This document shows positions 41,254-51,243 of a stretch of 62,000 nucleotides of DNA, in pieces. The notes beneath the pieces were generated by a model. That model had not been told where the DNA came from and ran no database searches. It was given only the letters and a program-made list of their open reading frames with translations. Origin of the DNA: Symbiodinium natans (taxonomy: Eukaryota > Sar > Dinophyceae > Suessiales > Symbiodiniaceae); the NCBI GenBank assembly GCA_905221605.1, contig CAJNDS010001557.1, forward strand, positions 1,417,501-1,479,500. Direction: 5' to 3'. Made by a program: the position numbers and the translations under genes. Within the stretch, counting starts at the first letter, position 1. Every line of letters begins with the position of its first letter.

Positions 41254-41721
41254 TCAGCGTCCATGGCATATCCTGCTTTGTATCGCATAGGGTTGGTGGG
41301 TTGGTTTGGAATTCTGAAAGTGACTTAATAACAAAGGGGGTCCTGAAGGCACTTTTCCGTAGATAGCTGCAGTGGGCACGGAGGTAGCAGTTGCTGACAA
41401 AGTTCCAGCTTCGGGTGTCGCAGCTGGCAAGGCACCAGCTTCGGGCGCAGCAGGGGCTTCAGCTTCGGTTGTAGCAGCTGGCAAGGTTCCAGCTCCACTC
41501 CTACAGCAGTTAGCTTTCGACAAGAGTTTGACCAACAGCGCTACAGCCTTGCACTGTTGTTGCAAATTTCGGCCAAAGAACATATTTGCCAGTACCAACT
41601 GCAAGTTCTGCAGACGTCGAAAGAGATCGTGAGGTGTAGCAGTCTGGGCTTCTTCTTCAGAGGACATGATCTCCTTGAAGCGACATCTGTATGCAAAGTG
41701 TGCATCCTGAAAAAACTGCAA
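41254..41721 (-). CDS. Unknown Ala/Pro-repeat exon, arm 1 copy
   Basis: This is the mirror of 45,064-45,531; described there. Confidence 0.4.
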   Translation of the reverse strand: MQFFQDAHFAYRCRFKEIMSSEEEAQTATPHDLFRRLQNLQLVLANMFFGRNLQQQCKAVALLVKLLSKANCCRSGAGTLPAATTEAEAPAAPEAGALPAATPEAGTLSATATSVPTAAIYGKVPSGPPLLLSHFQNSKPTHQPYAIQSRICHGR

Positions 41722-42028
41722 AACTCGAGCATGTGGGTGAGAACAAACAGAAAGCGATTGAAGATGAAATGGAGTGATTCTTGTGTTGTTTTGAGGAACT
41801 CAGAGAAGCAGCACAAAAGCTACTTTCAAAATTTGGAAGAGACAAAAGGAGAGGAAGTGAGAGAGTGAGTGAGAGTGTGAGAGAGTGAGTCAGTGAGTGA
41901 GTGAGAGAATGCGTGGGCGAGATTATGAGTGCAAGAGAGGGAGAGGAAGAGCGAGAGATTACGAGAGGGAGCCGGAGCGAGAGGGCCAAGACCAAGATAA
42001 GATGAGACAGATGAGATGGTTTTACGTA

Positions 42029-42062
42029 ACCCTAAACCTTATAAACCCTAAACCCTAAACCC
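42029..42062. repeat. Telomere repeats at B / A junction
   Basis: AACCCTAAACCTTATAAACC followed by CCCTAAA units lies exactly between TTTTACGT of module B and ACCTGCTAAACC of module A copy 2. The mirrored sequence borders the other side of A near 44,735-44,756. Confidence 0.9.
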
Positions 42063-44756
42063 TACCTGCTAAACCTATTCCGTGTAAAAGACCATGTAAA
42101 GGTGAAATGATTGATCATTTGACCAGATCTAGCTGAATACGTATGAATAGGCATTCGGAAGCAATCGGAAGCGTTCAGAAGAAGCGTCGCCCACTGCTGT
42201 GGCTCATCAGCTGGCTCTACAATGTGTGTGTATATATATATATCCATATTGTATGTGTGTGTACTGTATCTATGTATGTATATATAAGATAATAATACTA
42301 ATAGTAATAAGAAGAAGAATCATAAGAATAAGAATAATAATAAAAATAATATGTATATATATATATATATATTGGAATAAATCTATATAGACACAGATAC
42401 ATACATAATAAGAATATATATATATATATTAATATTTATATTCATATACATATATATATATACACAACTATGTAAGAATCAAGGGAAGGAGAGAGCGAGA
42501 GAGGGGAGAGAGAGACGGACAGACAGAGAGACAGAGCGCAGGCTGAAGTATGTAGGGGGTGATAGCACTCTGAAGTCATCTTGGTACCCCGATGGGCCCA
42601 GGCCTGTTCCATGTCAGAAACTTTGCCCGGCCTTGCAACACGCATGCCCTCTACTTGTGTAAGCCCAAGACCTCAGGTCGTGCAAGAAGGGTTTCGAGAC
42701 CTCCGATTTGTTGTTGTAGGGATGTGCCTGGCGCTGGCAGTGGGGCTGCTCTTCGCGTCTGCCTGGCTTGCTTCTGCTACAGACATGTGTGCCTCGGTGG
42801 CCTGTTTTGTTGGGATCTTGTTTGCCGTCACTGTCGAAAGCTGCAGCTGCTTGTTCCATGTTACAAGTTGGAAATCGCCGTTGGCTAAAGAGCATTTTGC
42901 TTAGTCTTGGCGTCTTCCATCAAAGCGATGGCCGAAGAAGCTGCAGCAGAAGTGGCAAAGGACAAGAAAGTAGGACGTTGCAGAGTTGGGAACTATGCTT
43001 TAGATGGCCTGTCGGTGGCCTGGGAGAACACTCAACAGATCAGGCAACGTTTGCGTGCCAAACAAGCTTTGCTTCTGCAACACGATATGAAGCTTGAGGT
43101 GGATGTGGCCCCTGCGACCGGTCATGTCTGCAAGTCCATTTCGAATTTGCGGACCAACCGCTGTGTTCTCACGCCAGTGTTGCACCTCATGAGGCAGCAT
43201 GCCCTTCTGCTGCCCAACCTTGACAGGCTCATAGACCAGATTCGACAGTTGTATGAGGAAAACAGAGTCCAGGTAAAGAATCCAGGGGACGTCTATTACC
43301 ACAATGCTTGGTCAATTCGTGGATTGACCAGCCTGCTCAAGGGAGAACTGGCCCGGGTAACAGCAGAGGTTCAGCAAGGAAAGTACTCGCGCAAGGACAG
43401 TAGTCGCCTAAACATAACTGGGATACAGCCACTAAAACAAAAACTTTCCGAAGCAGTGGCTTTTGTTTAAGGCCCTGTATAGTTCACGCCCTGTAGATAA
43501 TTGGCGTGCCTTGCAAGGACCAAGCACTTATGGAGTTGCTCTTGGACGTTGGTTTCATGGAGCCTGATCAGGCGAGTCCCGGGGACAGATGTTTGCACCG
43601 CTCGACCGAAAATTTGCAAATCGTAACTGAAAGGGCGAGGCAATTGTTTTCCATGCGTTTTGTTTGCCCTGTGTGACTATCCTTGCTGCGAAACGTTTTT
43701 GCGGACCTTGCAGGCGGACGGCAACGATGATGGCCGAGCTGTTCCAGAACCGGAGGTGCCCGGGCACGATTAGTTTGGCCAAGGGGGTTTGTGCTTCAGG
43801 TTTATGTGTTGTCAGTTTTGGGGGAGCAAGGGGGGCATGATCCGCGCAGCATCGACCTCATTCTTTGAAGTCAGGGCGTGCAACCCTTGAAGCGTCTTCC
43901 CGTGAACTGCTTGTTTTCCAGAGATGCGGCGACGCTTATAGGGAACAACGTGTTGCCAAACAAATCATTGTAGAATAGGTTTTTAAGGTGAAGCCCATCG
44001 AAGCCCCGCTCGATTCTTGACAGGTGCCGACGTCGAAGGCGACAGAGTCGGAGGCCGTGCCTGCGAAGGACATTGAGGCCGTGGAGGCTTTGCAGGGTAC
44101 ACAACCTTAACTTTTCTGTCGCTTCGACAATGTACCAGTGTGTGATGGGGGGACCTTATACGAATTCCGGTCAGCACATCCCTCAACTTGCATGTTGCTT
44201 TCACCGGATTGTTTTGCTGGAGGCTTCCAAGTTGGACTCCAGTGCCAGCGGCACAGGGTCTCATCAAGATGCTTCCGATCAGGATTGTGATAGATTTGGC
44301 TGTGATTTCGAGTTCAAACCGTGCGTAGCTCCCTGCGCAGCGTGCCGCAGGCTATGGGGCCTGCTGGGGACGTTGATCTGGAGGAGTATAAATACATAAA
44401 TACATATAAATACAAATATAAAAAATAAATAAATACATATATATATATATAATTATATATATATGTATATTGTATATACATATAGATAGATAGATAGATA
44501 GATAGAAAAGTTTTTTAGGGAATGTATATATATATGTATATATATATATACACACTGTATTAGGGTTTATAGGGTTTATAATAGGGTTTAGGGCTTATAG
44601 AGGGTTTAGGGTTTATAAGGGTTAAGGGTTTAGGTATAGGGTTTAGGGTTTAGGGTTTAGGGTTTAGGGTTTAGGGTTTATAAATAGGGTTTAGGGTTTT
44701 AGGGTTTAGGGTTTAGGGTTTAGGGTTTAGGGTTTAGGGTTTATAAGGTTTAGGGT
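42063..44756 (+). repeat. Module A, copy 2 (spacer of the palindrome)
   Basis: Direct repeat of 26,304-28,964. It is the spacer between the two inverted B arms. Only microsatellite and telomere-array lengths differ visibly (44,455-44,756 versus 28,690-28,964). The terminal array is 44,561-44,756 (TTTAGGG with TTTATAGGG variants). Confidence 0.95.
42907..43470 (+). CDS. Unknown protein exon, module A copy 2
   Basis: Identical to 27,148-27,711. In this copy the exon lies upstream of, and on the same strand as, the genes of B arm 2. It may therefore be the 5' part of a longer gene running into 45-46 kb across the telomere array, which would then be intronic. No splice proof is possible from sequence alone. 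Confidence 0.45.
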   Translation: MASSIKAMAEEAAAEVAKDKKVGRCRVGNYALDGLSVAWENTQQIRQRLRAKQALLLQHDMKLEVDVAPATGHVCKSISNLRTNRCVLTPVLHLMRQHALLLPNLDRLIDQIRQLYEENRVQVKNPGDVYYHNAWSIRGLTSLLKGELARVTAEVQQGKYSRKDSSRLNITGIQPLKQKLSEAVAFV

Positions 44757-45063
44757 TACGTAAAACCATCTCATCTGTCTCATCTTATCTTGGTCTTGGC
44801 CCTCTCGCTCCGGCTCCCTCTCGTAATCTCTCGCTCTTCCTCTCCCTCTCTTGCACTCATAATCTCGCCCACGCATTCTCTCACTCACTCACTGACTCAC
44901 TCTCTCACACTCTCACTCACTCTCTCACTTCCTCTCCTTTTGTCTCTTCCAAATTTTGAAAGTAGCTTTTGTGCTGCTTCTCTGAGTTCCTCAAAACAAC
45001 ACAAGAATCACTCCATTTCATCTTCAATCGCTTTCTGTTTGTTCTCACCCACATGCTCGAGTT

Positions 45064-45531
45064 TTGCAGTTTTTTCAGGATGCACACTTTGCATACAGAT
45101 GTCGCTTCAAGGAGATCATGTCCTCTGAAGAAGAAGCCCAGACTGCTACACCTCACGATCTCTTTCGACGTCTGCAGAACTTGCAGTTGGTACTGGCAAA
45201 TATGTTCTTTGGCCGAAATTTGCAACAACAGTGCAAGGCTGTAGCGCTGTTGGTCAAACTCTTGTCGAAAGCTAACTGCTGTAGGAGTGGAGCTGGAACC
45301 TTGCCAGCTGCTACAACCGAAGCTGAAGCCCCTGCTGCGCCCGAAGCTGGTGCCTTGCCAGCTGCGACACCCGAAGCTGGAACTTTGTCAGCAACTGCTA
45401 CCTCCGTGCCCACTGCAGCTATCTACGGAAAAGTGCCTTCAGGACCCCCTTTGTTATTAAGTCACTTTCAGAATTCCAAACCAACCCACCAACCCTATGC
45501 GATACAAAGCAGGATATGCCATGGACGCTGA
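45064..45531 (+). CDS. Unknown Ala/Pro-repeat exon, arm 2
   Basis: The 155-residue ORF is preceded by a pyrimidine-rich acceptor (tttttttcag|GATGCACAC). Content: MSSEEEAQTATPHDLFRRLQ, a helix LVLANMFFGRNLQQQCKAVA, then imperfect repeats of PAATPEAGTL/PAAPEAGAL type. The helix plus repeat pattern argues for true coding, but function is unknown. Likely an N-terminal exon of the following gene. Confidence 0.4.
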   Translation: MQFFQDAHFAYRCRFKEIMSSEEEAQTATPHDLFRRLQNLQLVLANMFFGRNLQQQCKAVALLVKLLSKANCCRSGAGTLPAATTEAEAPAAPEAGALPAATPEAGTLSATATSVPTAAIYGKVPSGPPLLLSHFQNSKPTHQPYAIQSRICHGR

Positions 45532-45768
45532 TGACACCTTTGTTGCAGTGGACATGGGCGGGGCGACGTCAGCGAGCCCTGCAAGCCAGGCCTGCTGTTG
45601 ATGGGTCAGGCTTTGCGTGCTGATTCAGCGGACAAGTGGAGTGCAATTGAGTTCATGTAATAAATCACCAGCGAGCAAACCCAAGGAAGCTACAGCTCCT
45701 GCAGACAATCGCGAGGCAATGCATCAAGGAATTATAACCATTCGCTTCATCTCACCAAGTGTGCCTGC

Positions 45769-46413
45769 GTGACACCCCTTTTGCGTTTTTTCCAGCACTC
45801 GATCTTTTGTGTTCCTTATCCAGCCAGACCCTTGCCAAAGCCCTGTGCCAGGAACCTTCGGCAAGAGCATGAAGAGGAAGAGCAGGAGGAACTGGAGGAA
45901 GGGGCGCAAAGTTCGAGCAGCAAGCCTGCTTTGCATCGAGGTGTTGCCTTGATGGATGACGGGGAGGAGAGGGCTGGTGAGGTCCCCGAAACAACCGAGA
46001 CCACAAAGAAAGCCGGTAAGCCCCCAAAAGCCTCCAAAGCGAAGGTGTTAGCTAAGGCTAAAGCAAAGCCTTTGGCCAAGTCCAAAGCAAAGGCCAAGGG
46101 CAAGCCTGGCCGAGCGTGCAAGGCTGCAGTGCCGCCAGCAGCCGATGAGCACCCTGTGCAGGCTAAGATTCGTGAGATCTTGGAGGAGTGTTCGGAAGCG
46201 GGGGAACTGAACAACGACGGTAAGCATCACCATTCGCCTCCTTACCTTCCAACTGACTTCGTGCAGCTCAGCATCTACTGGACACGCGGTGCAGTAGGTG
46301 TCAAGGTGAGGGATTCAGTGGATCAGGCTTGGCGGCAGGTAGCCTACTTCTCGCGCCCCTCGCCTTGTGTGCTCACGAATGCTGCCCTCGGCCACTACTG
46401 GGTTGGGGTCTAA
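45769..46413 (+). CDS. Lys/Ala-rich protein with YFSRPSPC motif, arm 2 (170-bp deletion)
   Basis: From the acidic run onward the protein is the same as in arm 1: EEEEQEELEEGAQSS, KAKAKPLAKSKAKAKGK, KIREILEECSEAGELNND, VQLSIYWTRGAVGVK, QVAYFSRPSPC. Upstream, 170 bp present in arm 1 are missing between CCTTCGGCA and AGAGCATGAAG. Because 170 is not a multiple of three, the 5' frame differs and the EPSAFPD segment is lost. If arm 1 is functional, this copy is frameshifted. Confidence 0.45.
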   Translation: MTPLLRFFQHSIFCVPYPARPLPKPCARNLRQEHEEEEQEELEEGAQSSSSKPALHRGVALMDDGEERAGEVPETTETTKKAGKPPKASKAKVLAKAKAKPLAKSKAKAKGKPGRACKAAVPPAADEHPVQAKIREILEECSEAGELNNDGKHHHSPPYLPTDFVQLSIYWTRGAVGVKVRDSVDQAWRQVAYFSRPSPCVLTNAALGHYWVGV

Positions 46414-46486
46414 GTTTCTTTTTTCACGCTTCATCTTGGGAGCACCGGATGGTTCTTGTGCAGGGCTTCGCATGCTCTCGACCTAG

Positions 46487-46600
46487 GCTGAAGCATACCT
46501 CGCATTGTCGCCCCCTCGCGATCCCCACTCCGACCATTTGGAGCGTTTGAAGAATGAGCTGAGTGAGCTTCACAACAAAACTCTTGAAGCTTGGAAGTGA
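46487..46600 (+). CDS. Short coiled-coil exon, arm 2
   Basis: After an acceptor-like cctag, the frame reads AEAYLALSPPRDPHSDHLER, KNELSELHNKTLEAWK and stops at TGA (46,598-46,600). Heptad-like Leu spacing suggests a short coiled coil. The overlapping reading in the frame of the preceding ORF is less protein-like. Confidence 0.4.
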   Translation, partial: AEAYLALSPPRDPHSDHLERLKNELSELHNKTLEAWK

Positions 46601-47635
46601 TGCTGCTGGGTTCATGTGACTGAGCCTAGCCAGTTTTTGACGTGGTCTGAACCTGATCCTGCCGAATCCAGCGCACGCGAGCAATGTGATGTACATATCT
46701 GGCTTCGGACATACAAGCTGGCCTCTGGTAGGATCAGGCTAGCGTGAATCGTGTACTGATTCAAGGGGCCTGGCAACTTCTTGCAGTTGCCTGCTGTTCG
46801 AGCGGGTTGACCCGCTTCATGCTGAGATTGCCTATAGGGTGCAAGGGCTTCCGTGAAAAACTGCCTCTTCACCATGTCTCGAGTGCATCATAACTAGTCG
46901 CGCTGCCTGCAAGCTTCATTACCTCCTCTCCACACACACCCTGGAAGTCCAAAAAGCCCTCCCCGCGCGTGTCAGGTTCATGGTACGACATCTACCTCAC
47001 TATCGCCGACCTCGCGGCGTCCAGAAGACCAGCAGTGCTGCCGACAAGTTTCACGCAAGCCTTGGATAGGGCATGTGCACCTTTGGCTGTTTGGGGGCCT
47101 TTGCTTTCCTCGAACACTCGATCCTGATACTCTGTGTGTGTGCAGCTGCCAGTCTTCACAGTCTTGTGCGAGAGCGTAACATGTCATGGCGCAGGGTCGC
47201 ATGGCTTTCAACTCAATTTCCTGCAGGGACTGGCACCGATATATAGGCTTCAACAAATGAACATGTGTGGTCTTTGCCTACGGAAGTCAGTCACCGAGTC
47301 ACCGTTGCTATATACTGCCATGGCATTTTCGTCGGTCAATCTTGACCACTTGGTGGAGAGGCTGTTTGCTATCGGTGCCCCCAAGGCTGCTTGTCGCTAT
47401 TCTATGAGCGTGCCGAACATCCGAGAGCAAAGTTATGAGTACTCCGAAGCCTGACCCACTAGTCCCACGCCCATGCCTGCCCAAGGCGTTTGTCGCAGTG
47501 GTCGTGCTCGTGTACTTCTCCTCGAACCTGGGCTGCTTCAACCAGGAGCTGCCTATGTGTCTCCAAGCCAAGTCAATCAAGTCTAAACCTGGTCAAATTG
47601 CACAATTTAAGACTGATAGGAGCTGTCATATGCAG

Positions 47636-49085
47636 AATTCTTCGCTGGCGAGGGGAATGTTTTTAGGGCTGTGAAGAAGATCTATGCGGCAGCTGCTGTA
47701 GATATTGAGTACGCAAAGGGCGCGGAGTGGGGACCGAACAACCCCATGGACCTCAATGGGGCAGCCGGCCTGGCGCAGCTTCTTCATGCAGTTGTATGTT
47801 TAACAATCTCTTTTTCGGTATCGGTGCAGGTACACCACACGTAGATACACTGAATTGCACAGACGGTTTGTCGACTCATGTGATGTGTTTCGCATGTGAA
47901 AATATAAGGATTGGTGTTTGGCTGGTTTTGCAGGGGCGACCCGACTCCCACTACATCCTCGCTGCTCCTGTCTGCAGCAGCTGGATCCCCTTAAACTCCG
48001 GAACCAGCAAACGCTCGATTGCATATCCCAATGGAAACGTCAATCTTCCATACGTGGCGGCTGCTAACTGCCTCACGTCGCGGCCACTTGCGCTAGATAG
48101 TATGTATTCTTCGCAACATGTTGCATGACATACCTGATGGGAGGACAAAGGCTTAGATTGATCCCTCAGGACGATTCTCTTATGTCTACTCAGCTGCTGC
48201 CTGGGCGGCACATTCCTGGTGGAGCAGCCAGGCTCCAGCCTCATGCGCTATTATCATCGTCTGGTTTGGCTTCAAAGACAAATCCCTGTCACCTACCTGA
48301 AAAGTATATGCTTTCCTCGACCAGAGCCTACACTGTCGGGTGTGCCATAATAATGATCGGTATGCTTTGTACACTTGCCGCCCCCCTCCTATATTTGTTC
48401 TGTGGAGTTTCGGGTTTCAGTTTCTGGTTCATAGGGTTCTTGGACTTCAACAAAATTTCGAAGATGTGCACATGCGACTATAGGAAGCCCATGCAGCCCC
48501 CAACCCACAAGCAGGCCCGGGGAGTAGGCGCGATGCACTGTAAGGTCTACAGAATTTGTTGGTGGATGAAGCACTACGGATCCGAAACAGCCAAAAGGCA
48601 TCAGGCCTTCACCAACAACAAGTTTGCTGGAGCCTACAACCGGGGCAAACTCTGCGCCAAAGATCGTGTGAACAAGACAACCAAAACCACTCGGCGATAT
48701 GTGGACTCTCGTGGCAGAACGAGGTGGAACGGTACAGCCAAACTGAAGCAGACACAGTCAAGACCTCAGCTTCTGTTCTTTGTTGTTTGCAACATTATAA
48801 TGGAAAGACCCTACACAGCAAAACCGGGGCAAATTCAGCGTGCCTCTAAGGGTGTTTCCCAGTGGATTCGGTCTTCAAACGGTACGCATGATGCCGCAAT
48901 TGATGACACGCGGCCTCGGAAAGCCGTCGCTTGCTGCTCGAAGACCAGGGCCTGACGTATTTGCTGCAGCGGAGTGGTCGGACTGGGATGAGGCAAGGTT
49001 GGCGCCCGTGATCGCGTATCTACGTGGCAACAAATCTTTGATGATGCCGTGTGAGTGGAAGTCCGTCTTTCCTGTAGCAGTGTAG
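47636..49085 (+). CDS. Multi-exon cytosine-methyltransferase-like gene, arm 2
   Basis: Five exon candidates encode an ordered class-I/C5-methyltransferase-like domain. Exon 1 (47,636-47,793): EFFAGEGNVFRAVKKIY (motif I-like Gly loop), AAVDIEYAKGAEW (motif II-like acid), NPMDLNGAAGLAQLLHAV. Exon 2 (47,934-48,099): ILAAPVCSSWIPLNSGTSKR (Pro-x-Cys, motif IV position), then PNGNVNLPYVAAANCLTSR. Exon 3 (48,194-48,303): GGTFLVEQPGSSLMRYYHRL (Glu-x-Pro, motif VI position). Exon 4 (about 48,545-48,765): VYRICWWMKHYGSETAKRHQ, TTRRYVDSRGRTRW. Exon 5 (48,840-49,085): VFPSGFGLQTVRMMPQ, APVIAYLRGNKSLMMPCEWK. The exon 1/2 intron is a clean GTATGT...TTTTGCAG (47,794-47,933) joining codons in phase. The exon 2/3 junction is not resolved. 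Whether it methylates DNA is unknown; the motif fit is to fold and order. Confidence 0.55.
47794..47933 (+). other. Predicted GT-AG intron in methyltransferase-like gene
   Basis: The 140-bp intron starts GTATGT and ends TTTTGCAG. Splicing joins ...LAQLLHAV to GRPDSHYILAAPVC in phase 0. It is the best-supported intron in the window. Confidence 0.6.
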
Positions 49086-49599
49086 AGACTACAAAGAAGA
49101 ATGGCGAAATTTTCTTTCCAGAGTGCTACGTTGCCTCACAAAGCCTCTCCCTCGCAGGACGCCTACCTACACCAACACCTCCTACAACTCTCCCGCAACC
49201 CAAGGCATCGTGCAGTCGGACGCCTCGGTAGAAGTAGGGCTGTCTGAGGTACGGAGCGCGATTACAATTAAGCAGGCTTCGTTACACACGCTGACTCCTT
49301 CACATGTTCCCCCTAAGTAGATACAGCGCAGTTAAAGTAGTTTCACGTGAGCGTGTGGGAGGAGCAGGGCACTGCACAAGCCTGTGGGCTCTTGCTTGTT
49401 TGGTTTTTTTCGCTTCGAAGCTACCTTCTCATGGGCTCTGGCCTCTAGACTGTGCAAATCTTGGTTTGCAGACAGCTCGTTCCACGGGGTTCCTGCTGTT
49501 CTGATGATGTTGATCTTGGCTGCAGTACGATTCTAACGGTTCAGGGAACCATTTTTCGGCCCTTTTTGCAAGTTTTCTTGGGATTTACTGGAGTTTTTT

Positions 49600-49852
49600 C
49601 TGGGGGGCGTTCGGAAGCGTTCTGGGCGTTCGAAAGCGTTCGAAAGCGTTCGAAGGCGTTCGGAAAAGGCGTTCAAAAGCGTTCCGTGGCACCCAGGCGT
49701 TCGCGCGGCGTTCGCGCGGCGTTCGCGCGGCGTTCGCGCGGCGTTCGCGCGGCGTTCGCGCGGCGTTCGCGCGGCGTTCGGATAGAGGCGTTCGAATGCG
49801 TTCAAAAGCATTGAAAATGCGTTCGGAAGCGTTCGGAAGCGTTCGAATGCGT
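49600..49852. repeat. GCGTTC array with 11-bp tandem core, arm 2
   Basis: Mirror of 36,763-37,015. The core 11-bp unit is cgcggcgttcg, about eight copies, with flanking gcgttcgaaa units. Confidence 0.85.
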
Positions 49853-50529
49853 TCCGGAGATTTTGCTGAAAATCGGGCACAAAAGTACGGGATTTTAGGG
49901 TTCCAGAAGGCCACAGAAGCTTCAGGCATAATTGCTATATACCTCCGAGCGAGGCCCACGTGCCTGCAAGCAGTGCACTTGTCAATTCGATGAACAATTC
50001 AGGGCTCCATTTGCCGAACAAGCGTGCAAAAGACGGAGCTCGTGCAACACGTGATTGCATGTTGGTGCGTTGGCGCGCGTGTGCGTGTGTGTTTCTGTTG
50101 CTTTTTGACTGCTTCAATTGCACAAGCATACGTGGCTACGGATTTCTGTATAGGATCACAGAAGGAGGCCTGCTCATCGAAGGTGTTGCCAGAGAGCACC
50201 ATGGCCGAGCAAAGGAAGCCGACACCTCTGCAAAGCCGGCAATGGAGTTGCAGTGAGCTTGCTAAGGGGGCAAAGTTATGTGCCGATATGGCTGGGATGA
50301 GTCTTTGTGTGGACCCTTCGAGCTTATCTCGTGAAAACTTGCTGGCAGCGATCCAGGATTTCAACTAGTCAATCTTGCAAGCTGGATAATAAGTTTGCTG
50401 TCTTTGTAAACGCAAGACACAGCTGACTGTGGCTGCAAGGAGGCCAAGTCTGCCATTGCTGCCGCGAAGGCTGCCTCTAGGTCGAACTAAACCCGCCGCC
50501 TAAACCCGCCACCTGGACGTGCCAATCGA

Positions 50530-51243
50530 GAGTCGGGTTTAGGGTTTACGGTTTATGGGTTTATGGGTTTAGGGTTTATATAAGGGTTAGGGTTTAGGGT
50601 TTATATATGGTTTAGGGTTTATATAGGGTTTATAAGGTTTAGGGTTGACGTATTATTTTCTGAAAAATAGCTTCTGGTACTTCTAACGATGTATTTCTTG
50701 CAAGTTCGGTTGACACGTCCTGGTGCCCTAAGCTTGAATAAGCCCTACATAAATAAACCCAAGAATAGAACTATATATATATATATACGCCCTGTACCCC
50801 TAGACCTTTAAGAAACCCTTGTATACACATCTACGGCATAACCCGAAACAAAATGATATATACACACCCTGTACAAACTCAACCCCTCTATAGACCTGTT
50901 AACTTATTTGGTTCCCACCATGCCGTCTAAGGGAGCCAAGCAGCCCCCGATGCACCTCCTGAAGCCGAAGCCAGAGATCAAGGCAGATCCAGCCGACGCC
51001 CTTGGCTTGCATTTAAACAACTGATGCGGAACCTGCGTGGAAGAATTGTTTTTTGATGTATCTGAGTTCCCGGAAACTCAAGTCGATTCTTTGGCTGAGC
51101 CCGTGGTCCCACCCAAGCCCACGGATTCTAGGCTGCATGCATCTCTCACTTTGTTGGAACCAGGACGTGCCAACCAGACCTATAAAATAATACGTCAATA
51201 GGAGATCCCTGTTGACGTATTATTTTATAGGTCTGGTTGGCAC
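50530..51243. repeat. Telomere repeats, MITE-like segment and 32-bp hairpin, arm 2
   Basis: TTTAGGG-type repeats (50,535-50,644) run into TTGACGTATTATTTT (50,645-50,659), the end of the MITE-like segment. Its other end, at 51,198, forms a perfect 32-bp hairpin with a further copy (51,167-51,198 and 51,212-51,243). Confidence 0.7.

Larger units (their letters stand above)
28965..42034 (-). repeat. Module B, inverted arm 1 (~13 kb)
   Basis: The reverse complement is at 44,757-57,653 (coordinate sum 86,615-86,618 for most of its length, 86,785 near the inner end because of a 170-bp length difference). Observed differences are few: a homopolymer-length change near 30,840, one substitution near 37,818 and the 170-bp indel. 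Its genes run on the minus strand. Internal telomere-type repeats lie at 32,340-32,520, 32,920-33,025 and 35,971-36,085, and a GAGAGT-type microsatellite at 41,850-41,990. Confidence 0.95.
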
